Below are positions 34,155 to 46,850 of a stretch of 64,000 bases of DNA, one piece after another. Position numbers and translations under genes: made by a program. Positions within the stretch are counted from its first letter, which is position 1. Every line of letters begins with the position of its first letter. Location: the NCBI GenBank assembly GCA_037367405.1, contig JAZKJV010005553.1:124001-188000 (forward strand), given 5' to 3'. This DNA comes from Ottelia alismoides (lineage: Eukaryota > Streptophyta > Magnoliopsida > Alismatales > Hydrocharitaceae). The notes below the pieces were generated by a model. The model was given only the letters and a program-made list of their open reading frames with translations. It had not been told where the DNA came from and searched no databases.

Positions 34155-35559
34155 TGATGAACCTCGTATTCATCATGCTAAAATTCACTAATTAAGCCCT
34201 AGCTTAAATAAAACAATAAAAATCACCAATAATTCCTCATTATTATATTGTATATATTGTGTATATTTAACATATAAGTATTGTATTTAATTACCTTGTA
34301 ATTCTTTTATTATTATTATTAAAAACCCTTAAAAAATTAGGTTAAACAATTGTCTATAATTTTCCTAACCCTTTAAAAAGACTAAAAAATACAAAAACAT
34401 CTCAAAAACCAAAAAACTGTGTTTTTAACCCCTGAAAAATACCCCCAAAAATATTTTTTTTTGTATAAATAACCTCTTTTGGATTTTCGTCCAACATGAA
34501 ACTTGTAGATCTCATCGAGACGAACAACTTTCATGTTTTGACTTTTTCTTTTTTACCTTTAACTAATTATTTTTTATTTTTCTTTGACTTTATATTTTTG
34601 ATTTTTTTTGAGAAGCCATGTGGCACTCTCTTGAGCCGCCACGCGATCGCTCCTCCTTCTGCCACCCGGCCCCTCCTGGCTGTTGGATCTCCTCTAAATC
34701 GCCTCCATCTCCACTGTTGAGCCCCGTTGCGCCCCCAGTCATCTGATCTGATCTCAGATCAGATCTCAACCACCCACATCCGCCTAAACCACAGTCGCCA
34801 GATTCACCTCCTATCCCACGGCTCTCCGCCCGCCATGTCGCCCTGTTATCCTCAACCCTCATATATGACTCCAAACCCATCCACGCCGTTCATCACCTCA
34901 TCGCTCCCCCGTCGTTGGATCAGATCTGATGATCTGATCTCAGCCCTCTGCCCTCGCCCTCTTCCTGACTGTTGGATTGCGAGATCCAACGGTCTACGAG
35001 TCCTCTTCCTCCTTCAGTTAGCCCTTCCCCCTTCGCCGTTACACCTCGTCAACGCCTCTTTCCATTTTAGCTCCTCCACCACCAACCCGCTCCGCTCCCT
35101 AACGGTCGCCCCACATACCCTGCACATCCCTCTCCATTGCGTCATCCCCAACGTCCCTCTCCATGAATTCCATCATTCATTCCAGCCGTTTCAAAACCCC
35201 CCTCCACCATCCAAAACCGTCACCACCTCCGCCTATATAGCCCCACCTCCATCACCGTTGACCCTTATCCACCACTCCAAGGGGCTTCGGCCCATCCTTT
35301 GGCCCTTCGGTGACAGCGGAGAGGTCCGATGTCGAGGCGTCGACGACCCTAGCGCCAGGTGAGATCCATGGCATCCGCCATGTAAGCTCTGCCTCTCCGG
35401 TGGTAGCTCGAGCTCTCTAGCGTGGCTGGCCAGACTGGGCGACAACCCGAGGCTCATCTGAGCCTCAGCACAAGCTCTTCCTCTACCAATCGCCTAGTTC
35501 CAACCAGGTAACCTTTTATTTGTTTTCCTTCCAATTTCTCATAATTTTCCCTGCCACTC
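34155..35559 (+). repeat. LARD1 3' LTR, segment 1
   Basis: Starts TGATGAAC-N5-ATTCATCA after the polypurine tract and parallels 28774-30095 through the TATA box and splice donor. It breaks at 35559 where LARD2 inserted into the intron. Its hairpin is at 34969-34992 (loop GCGA). Confidence 0.92.
35555..35559. repeat. Target duplication CACTC of LARD2, left copy
   Basis: CACTC here and at 44695-44699. The uninterrupted sequence in the other LARD1 LTR has CACTCCACTCGC at this spot, confirming the duplication. Confidence 0.95.
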
Positions 35560-36829
35560 TGATGAAACTCGATTTCATCATCGTAATTTGCCTATTTTAA
35601 CCCCCTTTCTTAAATGCGTGTCAATAAAAACCAGATAAATTCTTGTAATTATCAGAGTCACTGGATAAATTAAAAACACAAAAAATGTCAAAATTAAAAA
35701 TCGTGGTGTTTTTAGCCTTAAATAATACCCTCAAAAATATTTTATGTCTTCAAATGATCTCATCTCCATTTATGGTCAACATGAAACTTGTAGACTCATC
35801 GAGATCTACAACTTTCATGTTTTGAGTTTTCTCAAATTCGGCCATTTGCCCCTTCATATTTAAATTTCTTCTTTCAAATAATCTGATTGGGCCACGTGGC
35901 TCCTCCTGGTTGAGTCACGTGGCCCGATGCCTTTGCACTGTCCGCCCTCGCCCCCTGCCGTTGGATCTCTTCTTGATCCAATGGTTCCGTTATCTCCACG
36001 TGCTCTCCTTAATACCCGCCATCTGATCACACTCAAAAGCCATCACAACCGCACATTGGCGCTTTGATTTCCGCCCTCCACGTGGCGCTCTGTGAGCCAT
36101 TCGATATCGCCCTCGTCCCTTCATCTCCACCGTTCTTTAACACCCTCGATATCTACCATCCGATCACACTCCTGATCTAATCACGCCCGTCCAATTGCGC
36201 CCCTTCCACATCACGACACGTAGTGCACCCACACACCCTTCGATTGCATCGCTTGGGGCTCCATCATGGTCGCGCTTTAGTGCCTGACCCTCAGCCGTTG
36301 GATCTCAAGATCCAATGACCAAAACACCTTCGTCTACCTCCAGACGCCTTCTCCCCCACGATCTCCACTTCGCAAACCATGTTCCCCCTTTTAAATTTTC
36401 CCGAGTCTTCCTCCATCTTCTCCACTCGCCAACACCCCCATGATGTCCTTCCATCATCCCTCATCCTCGCGACTTGCCGCTCCATCCACGGCATCTTCTC
36501 AGCCGCTCCATCTCGCCCACTCAAGTCACGACTTTTGCCCCATGAACTGCCATCTTTGCCCCGATAAATACATCATCCTCTCCACCTGTCACAACGGTCC
36601 ACCTGCACGAGGGGCGAGGCCCAGCCCTCCTCCATCTCCCTGTGACAAGGGGAGGTGGAAGGATCAAGCGAAGATGACCTGCGTCTCCGATGTCGACCCG
36701 CCGCCTTCCATGGCGGCGTCGCGACGCTTCTAGCCCGCTCGAGTTGCCCCAAATGGCTGACGGGGTCCAGCAAAGACCCGGGGTTCAATTGAACCCCAAG
36801 CCCAAGCCGCAACCTCCATCTCCGACTAG

Positions 36830-37122
36830 GTAAGCTTCTCCGGCCTCCTCTGTATTTTTCTTGATTTTTTGTGTAATTAATTAGGCTCCTACACGCAACC
36901 CCGTGCTCCATCGTTCACCTCCCGAGCTCCGTCCCTCATTCACCATCCACGCGTCGTGCTCAGACCCTCTTCTTCTTCCTCTATAGCCCCGATTACATCC
37001 GACCCAACTTCTCCGCCCCCTTAGGGCGGAGGAGCTCCGAGCTGTCGCTTTCTTCACTCATAAAGCTCACATTTCACTCACCTTCATGCACCCACGCTTC
37101 GGCTATGCAACTAACGATGCAG
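36830..37122 (+). other. Predicted LTR intron, 293 bp (LARD2 5' LTR)
   Basis: Donor CTAG|GTAAGC, branch-point-like AACTAACG (37109-37116), acceptor GATGCAG|GTA. The 3' LTR copy is 42966-43257 (292 bp), donor CCAG|GTAAGC, acceptor GCTGCAG|GTA. Confidence 0.7.
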
Positions 37123-37363
37123 GTACTCGAGTCCTCAATGGTCGGAAGCCTCCCTGGAGATATTTTGTGCAGCTCCGTCTCTGTCATTCAGACATGGATA
37201 GTCATGTCCAGGTTGCTCGGCGCATTCCCATGGGCTCCAGCTACATCGCCAATCTTCAACGGAGTTCTGGGGACCTCCATCGAGCAAGATAGAAGGCGGC
37301 GGAGCTCGGGGGCCTTCTCGGAGTTTAGGACTCGCCACCAGCCTCGGAGAAGAAAGCACAACT

Positions 37364-37401
37364 ACCGTTGGATGAATATGTCCCACTGTTCATCCAACGG
37401 T
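37364..37401 (+). repeat. 13-bp perfect hairpin ACCGTTGGATGAA
   Basis: Left arm 37364-37376, right arm 37389-37401, 12-base loop. The 3' LTR copy (43504-43541) keeps both arms while its loop has changed. Confidence 0.85.
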
Positions 37402-38561
37402 ACAGAGGATGACACGCCACCAACTTCAAGCAACACAGGAGACGTCGGATCATCTTGATCTGACGGATGATAGGTGCCCACGCGTCAGCTCCAGACGTCC
37501 TCCAAGCCATATAATCGGACCTTTAGGTTCGGTTTGCCGAGCCTGCATCGAGCCTCCCTAGAGCTTTGCGCTACTCCGAGCCTCATACGAGCCCAAGCTT
37601 GGAGGCTCGTACATTCCAATCCTAGCCGAAGCTGCACGAGCCTTCTCTAAGCCTCTGAGTCTACCCGAGCCTAGAAGAGCACGTAACGGTCACGTGCAAC
37701 CTGGGCAATTTACACAGAGGCCCACCGACTTCTTCAAATTTGCATACAGGTCCTGGAATCATGTGTAGACCACGTGCATAGTGGGTATTTTGCATTTATA
37801 CCCTCACGGGTTTTCATAATTGCAAAAAATGCCCCTGTGCATGTGGGTTAATTACATGGAAGGTACTGAACTTTCTTGTATTTACATTTTAGTCCCTCCC
37901 AGGGATCTGTTTGTAGTTATCTTTCATGTTTTCTCACGTTTATGCCCTTGGCTTCACTCGTGTATATCTTGAGCATCCTAGCTCCGATTGAGTCGATTTC
38001 AGTGGCATTTTGAAGCTCTTTTAATTGTATTCCTTATGGCATGCTTTTCTTTCAGATTTGACACTACGAAATTTAATGTATTATTTTATTATCTAAGTAT
38101 CTCGATTTCTATGTTTCTCATGCCTGATTTTTACATGAATGAAGAGAGCTTATATTATTTGATCATGATCTGACTTCTATTTTAATAGCTCAAGTATTTG
38201 TGTAGTTTGGGTATTTTTGTGTTGCATTCCATCGCATCTAATTGCATTATTAAAAATAAAATTAAAAAATGCATGTTTTATATTTGTTTAATGCATTGTC
38301 TTGTCTTCGTGCATTATTTGACCTATTATTCTCTAACTCAACACTTAATAAATTAATAAAAGTCTGAATAATCACGAGAGAGGATCGTGTCCCTGAGTTC
38401 GACCTTGGTTACTTACCAAGTAAATAAATATAAATTCATGACCATCCGATTCTATTTGACTTAACAATTAGATGGTCTTTGATCGACCTAATTCAGCCCG
38501 ACTGCAATGTTCTTAGTGCTAAATCCACACTCTTAAAGGGCCAAAATTACGGTTTATCAAA

Positions 38562-38579
38562 TGGCGTCGTTGCCGGGGA
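38562..38579 (+). other. LARD2 primer-binding site (tRNA-Asp)
   Basis: TGGCGTCGTTGCCGGGGA, two bases after the LTR. It is one mismatch from the complement of the tRNA-Asp 3' end used by many plant Ty3/gypsy elements. Confidence 0.85.
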
Positions 38580-39674
38580 CACAACTCATTTCTTGCATTA
38601 TTTGGATTTTTATTTATTTAATTAAATGTTTCTTTTACATAGGTCAAATTGTTCATCTATCTTGCATTGCAAAATTTTTTCTTTTCAATTGATCTATAAC
38701 CTTTGCTTTTGTGGCAGGGCCCTTGGTGTTCAAGGAGGCGAGGAGCAGGCGCTTCCCATTACGAGGAGCCACAGAAGCAAGCTTGGAGCAAATAGAAAAG
38801 AAAGAAAAAAGTGTGTCTTTTGCATCATGTAATAATCATCTTTTACAACGGTCTTCGATCGAAGACTCACGATTGTAAACGAACGAATGTGGTTGTGTGG
38901 GGATCGTCCCCACTTGAGTGTCGACCTAGGACCAGGCACGCGGCTCCTCGAGCGTATTTCATCGTTTCAATTTTTACGTGCTTGCTCGTAGGCAGGGCAC
39001 ACTTATAATAAAGACGCATATAGCCTCGCTTCACTTAGCCAAATTTAAAAGACAATCTTCCCCGCTAATAGAAGCATGTTAGGTGCGGCTTTTGATCGAC
39101 TTGCATACATTACTTTGGTTTTTAAACAGTCCAAGTTTTCACAATTTTTTGCCAAGGCACTGCATGATTTCTCGCTTAGCATAGATCATGGTTTTTATCG
39201 ATTACATGGTTTTTCTCGATTTTCCCTCCTAGCTTGATCACTTAGGTTAACAAAAAATGGGAATGAACGGTAGACGATGACTTCTTGATTTATGTGCTCA
39301 CCTTAATTCAGTGACAACCTTAAATAACTGGGACTGTTAATTGCAAGTCAACCTAAAAAATGGAGTAAAATTTTGTTTTGGGAGAGCAACACCCTCGTTT
39401 ACGCAGTTGATTTTAATTAGCATCTCTTTTGCGTAAAATAAGATGTTTTAATCACCAATAAAATGGACAAGATAATTAACCAACATTTGTCGATTTCATG
39501 TGTGAGTTGGTGAAATTGAAGTGTGTTGCGTGCTTGATTGAGCCTTGTTTGCTTCGACACCCTCCCCTGAGCCTTAGTAACTCCATTTATCTCCGCAGAT
39601 TCATCAACTCATTTGTATATCCATCCATCTTCTTCGCTCACCTTGGATCTCTCCCAACATCAAATCTCCATCTT

Positions 39675-39710
39675 TATACTTAGGCTACTCTCAGCCTAAG
39701 TATAGGGGGG
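39675..39710 (+). repeat. Perfect 12-bp hairpin plus polypurine-like motif
   Basis: TATACTTAGGCT (39675-39686) and AGCCTAAGTATA (39693-39704) pair perfectly. The right arm is the beginning of AAGTATAGGGGGG. The LARD1 equivalent (32198-32228) has G instead of A in the left arm and C instead of T in the right arm, a paired change. Confidence 0.85.
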
Positions 39711-39752
39711 CCCGAGTCCATGTGATTTTCTCTACTCGTCTTTTCTTGCCTT

Positions 39753-39788
39753 TATACTTAGATTATTTCTAACCTAAGTATAGGGGGA
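39753..39788 (+). repeat. Second hairpin plus polypurine-like motif
   Basis: TATACTTAGATTA (39753-39765) and TAACCTAAGTATA (39770-39782), one mismatch in 13, followed by GGGGGAGC. Confidence 0.8.
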
Positions 39789-41684
39789 GCACCCTTGGTT
39801 CCTGTATATTTCTCTATGTTTAAATGGACCTATGGACTTGTATCATCTAGTGCTATGAGGACATAACAAAGTTTAAGTATAGGGGGGTATACCGTATATA
39901 CAGTGTATTTACTTTAGCTATAATCTGAAAAATTTGAAAAATTTAAAACTTTTTTGCTAAAGTAAAATCCTTTGAACTAAGTGGACTCAGTGGTTTTTAT
40001 GGCTTTTCTATATTATGTTACACTATTTTTATAGAAAAATATTTCTGAAAATGATTTGAAAAACGAGTTTCTCTTGTTTTGAAAAATCTTTTGAAAATTT
40101 TTATTTGTGTGACATGATATTGAATTTTTTCTTTTCAAGGAAAGTTGAGTCTAACCAGTGTTATAATTGTTAATTAAAATCCATAAAAATGAGAAAATCC
40201 AAAAAATCCTTTAAATAGTCATTAGTGACTACTAAGCTCAAATAAGTAGCCGCGTTCAGTGAGGGTTCACCCTTAGCAGAGTGGGTGGTTTAGAGGACAT
40301 CGTGTAAGGCCCCGTCCTCAAGTAACGGGCTCCGGCCTGTACTTACACCCATACTGGTTGAATGCAGATGCATCTACTTAATTGAGTTTAGGTAGTCATA
40401 ATATCTCTTGAAGTTAAAAAAATTGTGTTTTTAAATGAAGGTGTTGGATAAATCCTCTACATTCACACTTCCTCCCAGGATCTGAAATGTTCAAGAAAAC
40501 TTGATTTTATGAGGACTTGAGATTTTAGGTTAAACAACCTTAACCATCAGGGTCTTGGACTTAATCATCCACATTCCCCTAGATTTCTAGATTAGCATGC
40601 TATATTTCATGCTTAGTCTCAGACCATTAAGAATATGATGAGCACTTCACATGCACGACTACGGTTTCGATGAGATGAGTTGACTCTTCACTTGAGGGAC
40701 TGGGAGGAGAGATTCGAGTCTGGATTTGATCTAATGATGCTCGAGGATGGGATAAAATCTTTGAAGGCTTCATGAAACATGAGTGTCAGCCATTTTAGCC
40801 AGTATGAGAACTTGGTTCTTATACTAATCTCTTGACATTGACCTAAGTGCCAGGGTGTGAAATAAACAAAAAATGTTGATCAGTGTGCGCCAACTCTTGG
40901 TAAAAGCAGTGGAGCTATTCAAAAATACTACAAATCAATGAAATATCAAAGAAAAGCTCTCATTCCACAAAGTCAAATATCAAAGAGCTTCCACCAAAGA
41001 CGATCGCTCCCAACCATTTCAAAGTGTCCACTTGGACCACCGTCATTAGGACCAGGAGTCGGGCTTGCACCAAAAAGGGGCTATGCATCGTAAATGCTAC
41101 AAGTCTGGGTGTAGAAGGTACGATAGGTACTAAAAAAAGACACACCCCGGTGTATTCCCAGGAAAACAAGTGCAGACGGCTCCAACTTCTTTTGACGGAC
41201 GCACTGATCAACACCAAAAAAATGTGTTGCGTAAAAAGGCACTAAGAGAGAATCCTAGTTCCAATGAGAGGGAGAGAAGAAATGACACAATCTCATGCTC
41301 TCCATTACTGGCCTTCCATCTACATTTTCTAAGTCTGATAACTAAAGAGACGGTGGACTGGATGCAAGATTTGATTTACTCCCTAGTGTTGAGGATTGGG
41401 TCCTTAAGAGACTTTCTCGGACCAAGACCTTGGGTGAAGTTTTGACTCTACTCTCGTGAACACAGTCAAACACTAAATATCATACCCTTAGTCTATATGT
41501 ACATCAGAGAGAGTCTGGATAACTAGAGGAATTGGGTGCCTCTTGATTAAGGTTGGGTTGAGCTCTAAAATTTTGGACCTCTAAAGTTGAGTGGACTTGA
41601 ACAGATTGGATCATGTACACACATGCACAAGGGGGTTAATTCAGTTCATTCATTTTCTTTGATGCTCGGGGACGAGCATAGTTT

Positions 41685-41697
41685 AAGTATAGGGGGG
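41685..41697 (+). other. LARD2 terminal polypurine tract
   Basis: AAGTATAGGGGGG ends directly at the 3' LTR. It is identical to the internal copies at 39875-39887, 32391 and elsewhere. Confidence 0.9.
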
Positions 41698-44694
41698 TTA
41701 TGAAACTTAATTCATCATTGTAATTTGCCTATTTAACCCCCTTGATAAAATGTGTGTCAATAAAAAGCAGATAAAGTCTTGTAATTATCAGAGTCATTGA
41801 ATAAATTAAAAACACAAAAAAATGTCAAAATTAAAAATCGTGGTGTTTTTAGCCTTAAAAATATCCTCAAAAATATTTCGTGTCTTCAAATGACCTCATC
41901 TCCATTTCTGATCAACATGAAACTTGTAGATCTCATCGAGATCTACAACTTTCATGTTTTGAATTTTCTCAAATTCGACCATTTGCCCCTTCATATTTCA
42001 AATTCTTCTTCCAAATAATCTGATTGGGCCACGTGGCTCCTCCTGGTTGAGCCACGTGACCCGACGCCTTTGCACTGTCCGCCCTCGCCCCCTGCCGTTG
42101 GATCTCTTCTTGATCCAACGGTTCTGTTATCTCCACGTGCTCTCCTTAATACCCATCATCTGATCACACTCAAAAGCCATCACAGCCGCCCGTTGGCGCT
42201 TTGATTTCCGCCCTCCACATGGCGCTCTGTGCGCCATTCGATCTCGCCCTCGTCCATTCATCTCCACCGTTCTTTAACACCCTCGATATCTACCATCTCA
42301 TCACACTCCTGATCTAATCACGCCCGTCCAATTGCGCCCCTTCCACAGCAGAACACGTGGTGCGCCCACGCACCCTTTGATTGCATCGCCCGGGGCTCCA
42401 TCACGGCCGCTCTTTAGCGCCTAACCCTCAGCCGTTGGATCTCAAGATCCAACGGCCAAAACACCTTCGTCTACCTCCAGACGCCTTCTCCCCCACGATC
42501 TCCACCTCGCAAACCACATTCCCCCTTTTAATTTTTCCCAAGTCTTCGTCCATCTTCTCCACTCGCCAACACCCCCATGATGTCCTTCCATCATCCCTCA
42601 TCCTCGTGACCTGCCGCTCCATCCACGACGTCTTCTCAGCCGCTCCATCTTGCCCACTCAAGTCACGACTTCCGCCCCACGAACTGTCATCTTCGCCCGA
42701 TAAATACATTATCCCCTCCACCTGTCTCAACGGTCTACCTGCACGAGTGGCGAGGCCCAGCCCTCCTCCATCTCCCTGCGACAGGGGGAGGTGGAAGGAT
42801 CGAGCGAAGACGACCTACGTCTACGGTGTTGACCCGCCGCCTTCCATGGCGGCGTCGCGTTGCTTCTAGCCCGCTCGAGCTGCCCCAAATGGCTGACGGG
42901 GTCCAGCGAAGACCCGGGGTTCAATTGAACCCCAAACCCAAGTCGCAACCTCAATCTTCGACCAGGTAAGCTTCTTCGACCTCCTTTGTATTTTTCTTGA
43001 TTTTTCGCATAATTAAATAGGCTCCTACACGCAACCCCATGCTCCATCGTTCACCTCCCAAGCTCCATCCCTCATTCACCATCAAGCGTCGTCCTTAGAC
43101 CCTCTTCTTCTTCCTCCATAGCCCCGACCACATCCGACCCAACTTCTTCGCCCCTTCACGGTGGAGGAGCTCCGAGCTGCCGCTTTCTTCGCTCATAAAG
43201 CTCACATTTCACTCACCTTCATGCACCCACGCTTCGGCTATGCAACTAACGCTGCAGGTACTCGAGTCCTCAATGGTCGGAAGCCTCGCTAGAGATATTT
43301 TGTGCAGCTCCGCCTCCGTCATTCAGACATGGATAGTCATGTCCGGGTTGCTCGGCGCATGCCCATGGGCTCCAGCTACATCACCAATCTTCAACGGAGT
43401 TCTGGGGACCTTCATCGAGCAAGATAGAAGGCGGTGGAGCTTGGGGGCCTTAGCCGGAGATTAGAACTCGCCACCAGCCTTCGGCGGAGGAGAAAGCACA
43501 GCTACCGTTGGATGAATATATCCCATTGTTCATCCAACGGTACAGAGGATGACACGCCACCAACTTCAAGCAACACAGGAGACGTCGGATCATCTTGATC
43601 TGACGGATGATAGGTGCCCACGTGTTAGCTCCAGACGTCCTCCAAGCCATATAACCAGACCTCTAGGTTCGGATTTGTCGAGCCTGCATCGAGCCTCCCC
43701 AGAGCTTTGCGCTACTCTGAGCCTCATACGAGCCCAAGCTTGGAGGCTCGTACATTCCGAGCCTAGCTGAAGCTGCCCGAGCCTTCTCCGAGCCTCCGAG
43801 TCTACCCGAGCCTCGAAGAGCATGTGCTGGTCACGTGCGACCTGGGCAATTTGCATACAGGCCCACCGACTTCTTCAAATTTGCATACAGGTCCTGGAAT
43901 CACGTGCAGACCACGTGCATAGTGGGTATTTTACATTTATACCCTCACATGTTTTTATAATTGCAAAAATGCTCCAGTGCGTGTGGGTTAATTACAGGGA
44001 ATGTCCCGAACTTTCTTGTATTTGCACTTTAGTCCCTCCCAGGGACCTCTTTGTAGTTATCTTTCATGTTTTCTTACGTTATGCCCCTGACTTCACTCTT
44101 GTATATCTTGGGCATCATAGCTCCGATTGAGTCGATTTCAGTGGCGTTTTGAAGCTCTTTTAACTGTATTCCTTATGGCATGATTTTCTTTCAGATTTGA
44201 CACTACGAAATTTAATGTATTATTTTATTGTCTAACTGTCTCGAATCTATGTTTCTCATGCCTGATTTTTACATGAATGAAGAAAGCTTTACTATTTGAC
44301 CCTGATTTGACTTCTATTTTAATAGCTCAAGTATTTGTGTAGTTTGGGCATTTTTGTGTTGCATTCCATCGCATCTAATTGCATTATTAAAAATAAAATA
44401 TGAATGCATGTTTTATATTTGTTTAATGCATTGTCTTGTCTTCGTGCATTGTTTGACTTATTATTCTCTAACTCAACACTTAATAAATTAATAAAAGTCT
44501 GAATAATCACGAGAGAGGCTCGTGTCCCTGAGTTCGACCTTGGTTACTTACCAAGTAAATAAATATAAATTCATGACCATCCGATTCTATTTGACTTAAC
44601 AATTAGATGGTCTTTGATCGACCTAATTCAGCCCGACTGCAACATTCTTAGTGCTAAATCCACACTCTTAAAGGGTCGAAATTATGGTTTATCA
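41698..44694 (+). repeat. LARD2 3' LTR
   Basis: Aligns end to end with 35560-38559. Its first bases have mutated (TTATGAAAC for TGATGAAAC), destroying the terminal TG and the starting palindrome, so it could not serve as an integration end now. Hairpins at 42095-42121 and 42432-42455 (perfect, loop TCAA). Confidence 0.95.
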
Positions 44695-44699
44695 CACTC

Positions 44700-45699
44700 C
44701 ACTCGCTATGGCCTCCGCCTGACCATCCATTAAGCTCCGCCTCACAACCACCACCTTCGCTAACCACTCTGACCACTCTTCCCCCTTCTCCACAACTTTC
44801 CCCGCTCCGACCCCCTTCTTCTCAACCTCTCCGGAGAAGAATCCCCTGGGCCACCACCTCTCGATGCCCCACAACCCCCATTCACTCACCATTCACTCAC
44901 GCACCTCACGCACTTCGCGTCGGCTATACTAACCAATGTAGGTGCTCAATGGTCGGAGTTTGCAGTGCCTCGTCGGTCTCTAGCTTCTACTCCAATGATA
45001 CTCCTCCACCGTGCTACTCCAAGCGAGAATGAAGCTCCGCCTCTGCTCCACGATCTTCACGAGCCCCTCAGCGTTCTTCCCCGACCTTTAGGCGACAATC
45101 TGGAGCACGATGGAGACCCGTATAAGGCGCCAGAGCACAACCTAGTCCGGCAGCCAGTGGCGGAAGAAGAAGACACATATATCGTCCGATACTGTCGATC
45201 AGACGACCATGATGAAGCCACGTGGCATGCCCTAGCCTCCTGCTGAACCCCTAGGCTCATGTCCACCAAACCTAGGCCCGAGACACTAAGCACGAGGTCC
45301 CTGAAAGTTTTGACATTTATACTTTGGTCCCTAAGCGTGTGCATCACGTGCACGCATGGGCATTTTACAGGAATGCCCTCGAGGTTTCACAGAATTACAA
45401 TTTGATCCCTGTGCACAATGGGAAAATTATAGAGGACCCCTGTCAGTTTTTGGAAATTGCAAATATGTCCCTCCAGGGACCTATTTATAATTATTTATCC
45501 TTTTCTTTCCTGCTTTTTATTTACAATTATGCCCTTGCATTATTTTCTTCATAACTTGAGCATCATAGGTCCGATTTGCATGATTTTAGTGTCATTTTGA
45601 TCCTTGTTTCATCATCTACTTCATGGCATATTTAATTTTCTCATATGGTGTCATTCTAAATGAAGTGAAATTTTTATGTGAGATGAATTTCTTGCTCTA
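44700..45699 (+). repeat. LARD1 3' LTR, segment 2
   Basis: Continues the LTR after LARD2 (CACTCGCTATGG, as at 30096) through the intron acceptor at 44941 and the AATTACA/GGTCCC region to 45699, where LARD3 inserted. Confidence 0.93.
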
Positions 45700-46850
45700 T
45701 GATGAATCCACACTTCATCATCTTTATTCTATCATTTTGGCCTCAAAAACCCTGGAAAATCCTTGTAAATACCCTTAATTCCCACATTTTAGCATTCATG
45801 CATGAGTATGTAAATAGTGTATAAAATACTATTTTTAATGCCAAAATAATAGAATAAAGAAAAGAAAAGAAAAAGAATAAAATATTGTAAATATTTTATG
45901 ACATGAAACCCCAAGACCTAGGCATCTCGATGACTATGTCGACAAGGAATAAAGTAGAGGGAGATAAGGGCCAAAATGCAATAAAAATCTCTTTTATTTA
46001 ATTCATTCTTTATTCATTTTGGGACCTATTTTTTGTTCCACTTTTTATACCTTAAATAAAGAAACTTTATGAAAGTTGTAGATAATTAAATATAGAACAA
46101 TATAAAATTAATTTCATATAAAAATAATGTACAGATAAAAAGTTAAGATCTGAATAAGATTTTGGAATCCCAACTTCCCAGACCTGTATCTCTTAAATAA
46201 AAACTCGAAATGTATCAAAATCACCTTTAATTGTATATAATTTTTAATAAACTATTGAATGAGGTGGTTTCGTATTTTGCGGAGCTACGATTTGAAAGTT
46301 GAGTTTTGGACCCCTATTGTATACTTGTACATATTAAAATATTCATTTTATTTATTATTCATTATTTTTATAATTTTATATTTTTATAATTTTGTAAATA
46401 TTATTTATAATATATTTGTACATTAAAACATGAATAAAAATATTAAAAAAAACACAAAAATAAAATACTTGAACACAACACATAGATGAATTACCTATGT
46501 CTATACCTATGTAAATTATATATTTATTTACTTGTACAAAATACATCAGAAAAATAAAATAAAAATATATTCAAGTTTATAAATATAAGTTATAAATACA
46601 TAAAATAATAAACCAAAATAAATAGATTAAATATACAAAATAAAAAATAAAAAATTAAAATATATAGATAAATATGCCTATACATAGCCTTAAAAGGTAA
46701 CTTGTATTTTTACACCTCAGAAAAATAAATAAAAATCATAATAAAATACTTTATAAAATAACAAATATTTTTCATTTTATACCCCAAAAATAATAAAATC
46801 ATTTGCTATTTTAAAATGAATTAATAAATATTTTTGCCATGGAATTTTCT
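45700..46850 (+). repeat. LARD3 5' LTR remnant
   Basis: Starts TGATGAAT-N5-CTTCATCA; shares ordered words with the 3' LTR (TCATCTTTATTC, AAACCCCAAGA, GAATAAAGTAG, GGGAGATA) but with strong divergence in between. AT-rich to the end; the right limit is uncertain. Confidence 0.6.

Larger units (their letters stand above)
35560..38559 (+). repeat. LARD2 5' LTR
   Basis: Starts TGATGAAA-N5-TTTCATCA and ends GGTTTATCA. Hairpins at 35958-35984, 36295-36318 and 37364-37401, TATA-like GATAAATA near 36562, intron 36830-37122, clustered CCGAGCCT words (37535-37680) and AATTACA/GGTCCC words (37703-37920). Confidence 0.95.
38580..41697 (+). other. LARD2 internal region, non-coding
   Basis: Homologous to the LARD1 interior, with no conserved frame. 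It holds polypurine-like AAGTATAGGGGG copies at 39699, 39777 and 39875 and the terminal one at 41685. The first two are preceded by hairpins. Gag or pol remnants were not recognised. Confidence 0.8.
35560..44694 (+). mobile_element. LARD2: complete non-coding LTR element, 9135 bp
   Basis: LTRs of 3000 bp (35560-38559) and 2997 bp (41698-44694), near-intact tRNA-Asp PBS, a 3138-bp non-coding interior and polypurine tract AAGTATAGGGGGG (41685-41697). CACTC flanks both ends. In the parts I compared, the LTRs differ at roughly one base in twenty, mostly C/T and G/A, many in CpG, as expected from methylated plant DNA. It inserted into the intron of LARD1's 3' LTR, so it is younger than LARD1. Confidence 0.95.

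Noticed and set aside
34727..35362. 211-codon plus-strand frame in the LARD1 3' LTR
   Set aside because: The 5' LTR copy of the same region (29350-29900) does not keep the frame, and it crosses the hairpin, TATA box and predicted exon. It is chance openness of proline- and serine-rich GC sequence.
42381..42869. 162-codon frame in the LARD2 3' LTR
   Set aside because: The 5' LTR copy (36240-36733) is interrupted and shifted; no recognised domain.
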